Shown here piece after piece: positions 62,254-64,000 of a DNA stretch of 64,000 nucleotides. Under the pieces are notes generated by a model. That model searched no databases, was not told where the DNA came from, and worked only from the letters and a program-made list of their open reading frames with translations. This DNA is from Symbiodinium sp. CCMP2592 (Eukaryota; Sar; Dinophyceae; Suessiales; Symbiodiniaceae): positions 1 through 64,000 of the forward strand of contig CAJNDT010001301.1 of the NCBI GenBank assembly GCA_905221615.1. Direction: 5' to 3'. Within the stretch, counting starts at the first letter, position 1. Every line of letters begins with the position of its first letter. The position numbers were made by a program, and so were the translations under genes.

Positions 62254-62481
62254 TTGACGGAGGAAATCTTGCACCATCTGCCTAGTAACAAGTGACACGA
62301 CGCTTGAGCATATCCCCACACCCCCTTTTTAACATTGAAGATGATGGATACGGAGGTGGTGCAAGATTTTTGTTACTGGAACCCACGGCACTTCCGACGA
62401 TCACCGGTCAATGTTAAAAAGGGGGCGTGGGGTGTCTGCTTGGCTTGGCCACTTAAACTGGTGCAAGATTTCCTCCATCAA
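62254..62481. mobile_element. Foldback/MITE-like insertion, unit 3
   Basis: 228 bp with 22-bp terminal inverted repeats differing at one position. The flanks read CGGT ... CAGTACC, compared with the empty CGGTACC. This allows a 2-bp GT duplication. Confidence 0.8.
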
Positions 62482-62681
62482 CAGTACCTTAAACTGTTGT
62501 CACAGTAAGCAATATGCAAGTGATGACAAGCCACAATATCGATCCCTCACCATCTCACCATGTGTGTCGGTGTGTCACTGTGTGTCAAGGACCGAGGTAC
62601 TTGTAAGACAGATTTTAGGAAACGCAGGTTTTCCTTGCATTTCGGCAGAGTAATAAGTGTTAACTGCATAGTGTGCCTTTT

Positions 62682-62931
62682 CTACAGTTAACACTCAGTT
62701 AACACTCAGTTAACACTACAGTTAACACTACAGTTAACACTGCCGAAATGCCGCAAAAACCAGCATTTTGCAGAATACACGCGTTTTGAAAAGAAAAACT
62801 GCTAGTTTTAGTGTCTTTTATACACATTTGACGAAAATGCTGGTTTTCCCAGCATTTCGGCAGTGTTAACTGTAGTGTTAACTGTAGTGTTAACTGAGTG
62901 TTAACTGAGTGTTAACTGAGCGTTAACTGTG
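62682..62931. repeat. GTTAAC palindrome, unit 4
   Basis: Same structure as in unit 2, with GTTTTAGTG in the loop where other units have GTTCTAGTG. Confidence 0.85.
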
Positions 62932-63275
62932 GGAAATGTAAGGAATTTACACTAAGCCAGAATACACGAGGAGCTCGCCAGTGGGAGTCCCACCGGAGTG
63001 CCGCGGAGCTGCATGGAGCAGACTTGGATCGAGGTGGAGCACCCGGGTCAGGGTGCAAAAAAAGTCGCATCCTGGAAGCCTGCTACCACAGTCGGCTTGC
63101 GTGGTCTTGGGTCGTACCTATAGCAACCAGCCGTGCCAACAAGCTTGCCGTATCGCATTCTTGGACATGTATAGGGCTTGGTCTGCATGTGGATGGTACC
63201 CGTCACAGGAAGCGTGGTACAGTCGAGTGACGACACAGGCTACTTGGGTGATCTCAGCAAGAAGGATCCTGTCGG

Positions 63276-63503
63276 TTGACGGAGGAAATCTTGCACCATC
63301 TGCCTAGTAACAAGTGACACGACGCTTGAGCATATCCCCACACCCCCTTTTTAACATTGAAGATGATGGATACGGAGGTGGTGCAAGATTTTTGTTACTG
63401 GAACCCACGGCACTTCCGACGATCACCGGTCAATGTTAAAAAGGGGGCGTGGGGTGTCTGCTTGGCTTGGCCACTTAAACTGGTGCAAGATTTCCTCCAT
63501 CAA
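63276..63503. mobile_element. Foldback/MITE-like insertion, unit 4
   Basis: 228 bp, at the same position and with the same ends as in unit 3. It was therefore present before these units were amplified. Confidence 0.8.
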
Positions 63504-63682
63504 CAGTACCTTAAACTGTTGTCACAGTAAGCAATATGCAAGTGATGACAAGCCACAATATCGATCCCTCACCATCTCACCATGTGTGTCGGTGTGTCAC
63601 TGTGTGTCAAGGACCGAGGTACTTGTAAGACAGATTTTAGGAAACGCAGGTTTTCCTTGCATTTCGGCAGAGTGTGCCTTTT

Positions 63683-63932
63683 CTACAGTTAACACTCAGT
63701 TAACACTCAGTTAACACTACAGTTAACACTACAGTTAACACTGCCGAAATGCCGCAAAAACCAGCATTTTGCAGAATACACGCGTTTTGAAAAGAAAAAC
63801 TGCTAGTTCTAATGTCTTTTATACACATTTGACGAAAATGCTGGTTTTCCCAGCATTTCGGCAGTGTTAACTGTAGTGTTAACTGTAGTGTTAACTGAGT
63901 GTTAACTGAGTGTTAACTGAGCGTTAACTGTG
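63683..63932. repeat. GTTAAC palindrome, unit 5
   Basis: Same structure as in unit 2, with one loop difference (TTCTAATG). The unit runs off the end of the window. Confidence 0.85.
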
Positions 63933-64000
63933 GGAAATGTAAGGAATTTACACTAAGCCAGAATACACGAGGAGCTCGCCAGTGGGAGTCCCACCGGAGT

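Larger units (their letters stand above)
59747..64000. repeat. Macrosatellite, five units of about 0.7-1.2 kb
   Basis: Unit edges (GTGTGCCTTTTCTACAG) lie at 60481, 61650, 62671 and 63672. Unit lengths are 734, 1169, 1021 and 1001 bp, plus a partial unit running off the window. Units are nearly identical. Length differences come from a foldback insertion absent from unit 1, a 147-bp internal duplication in unit 2, and loss of about 20 bp before 63672. ORFs of about 100 codons recur only because the DNA does; I see no coding evidence. Confidence 0.9.

Noticed and set aside
60000..63307. Repeated ORF of about 100 codons in each macrosatellite unit
   Set aside because: Its conservation equals that of the surrounding non-coding DNA, and the reading frames show no sign of selection.

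Overview
The window is dinoflagellate-type nuclear DNA made almost entirely of nested retroelements and satellite repeats. I see no convincing host gene, rRNA or tRNA. The clearest lineage marker is an exact copy of the 22-nt dinoflagellate spliced leader at 21467-21488. A symbiodiniacean-like genome is plausible, but the genus cannot be read from the sequence.

Layout. (1) 1-3205: degenerate and tandem repeats, plus one weak candidate exon. (2) 3206-3596: a 391-bp repeat that recurs, apparently identical, at 59356-59746. (3) 3599-59028: four head-to-tail copies of one LINE family. L1 (3599-14796) is full length but broken. L2 (14810-44336) is full length but split by an 18-kb insertion. L3 (44350-47515) is 5'-truncated. 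L4 (47530-59028) is full length with both ORFs open. Every junction carries the same 12-14 bp motif TACGGAGAACAG(GC), which I read as a preferred target site or target-site duplication. (4) 21211-39254: a tyrosine-recombinase (YR) retrotransposon, YR-A, inserted in ORF2 of L2. YR-A is itself split by a second YR retrotransposon on the minus strand, YR-B (23325-32454). (5) 59747-64000: a macrosatellite of about 1.0-1.2 kb units with giant GTTAAC palindromes and a foldback/MITE insertion.

How the LINE works. An HDV-like self-cleaving ribozyme (P1, P2, P3, P1.1, P4 and a GCTAA J4/2) sits at the exact 5' end of all three full-length copies. It would define the RNA 5' end 23 nt before ORF1. ORF1 (about 2,100 aa) has Cys-rich tandem modules, basic linkers, an OTU-type cysteine protease and C2H2 fingers. 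ORF2 (about 1,300 aa) has an APE-type endonuclease, a reverse transcriptase and RNase H. ORF2 lies in the -1 frame and has no AUG ahead of its endonuclease.

How the YR elements work. Both have the order A1 - YR recombinase - Gag-like - pol - B1 - A2 - B2 (split direct repeats). Both inserted without target duplication, so precise removal would restore the interrupted frames. In both, Gag and pol share one frame and are separated by a single TGA. In both, pol carries a C5-cytosine-methyltransferase-like domain and a 2-oxoglutarate/Fe(II)-oxygenase-like domain ahead of RT and RNase H, but the order of these two domains is swapped between YR-A and YR-B. This candidate retroelement-borne DNA modification module is the most interesting system here.
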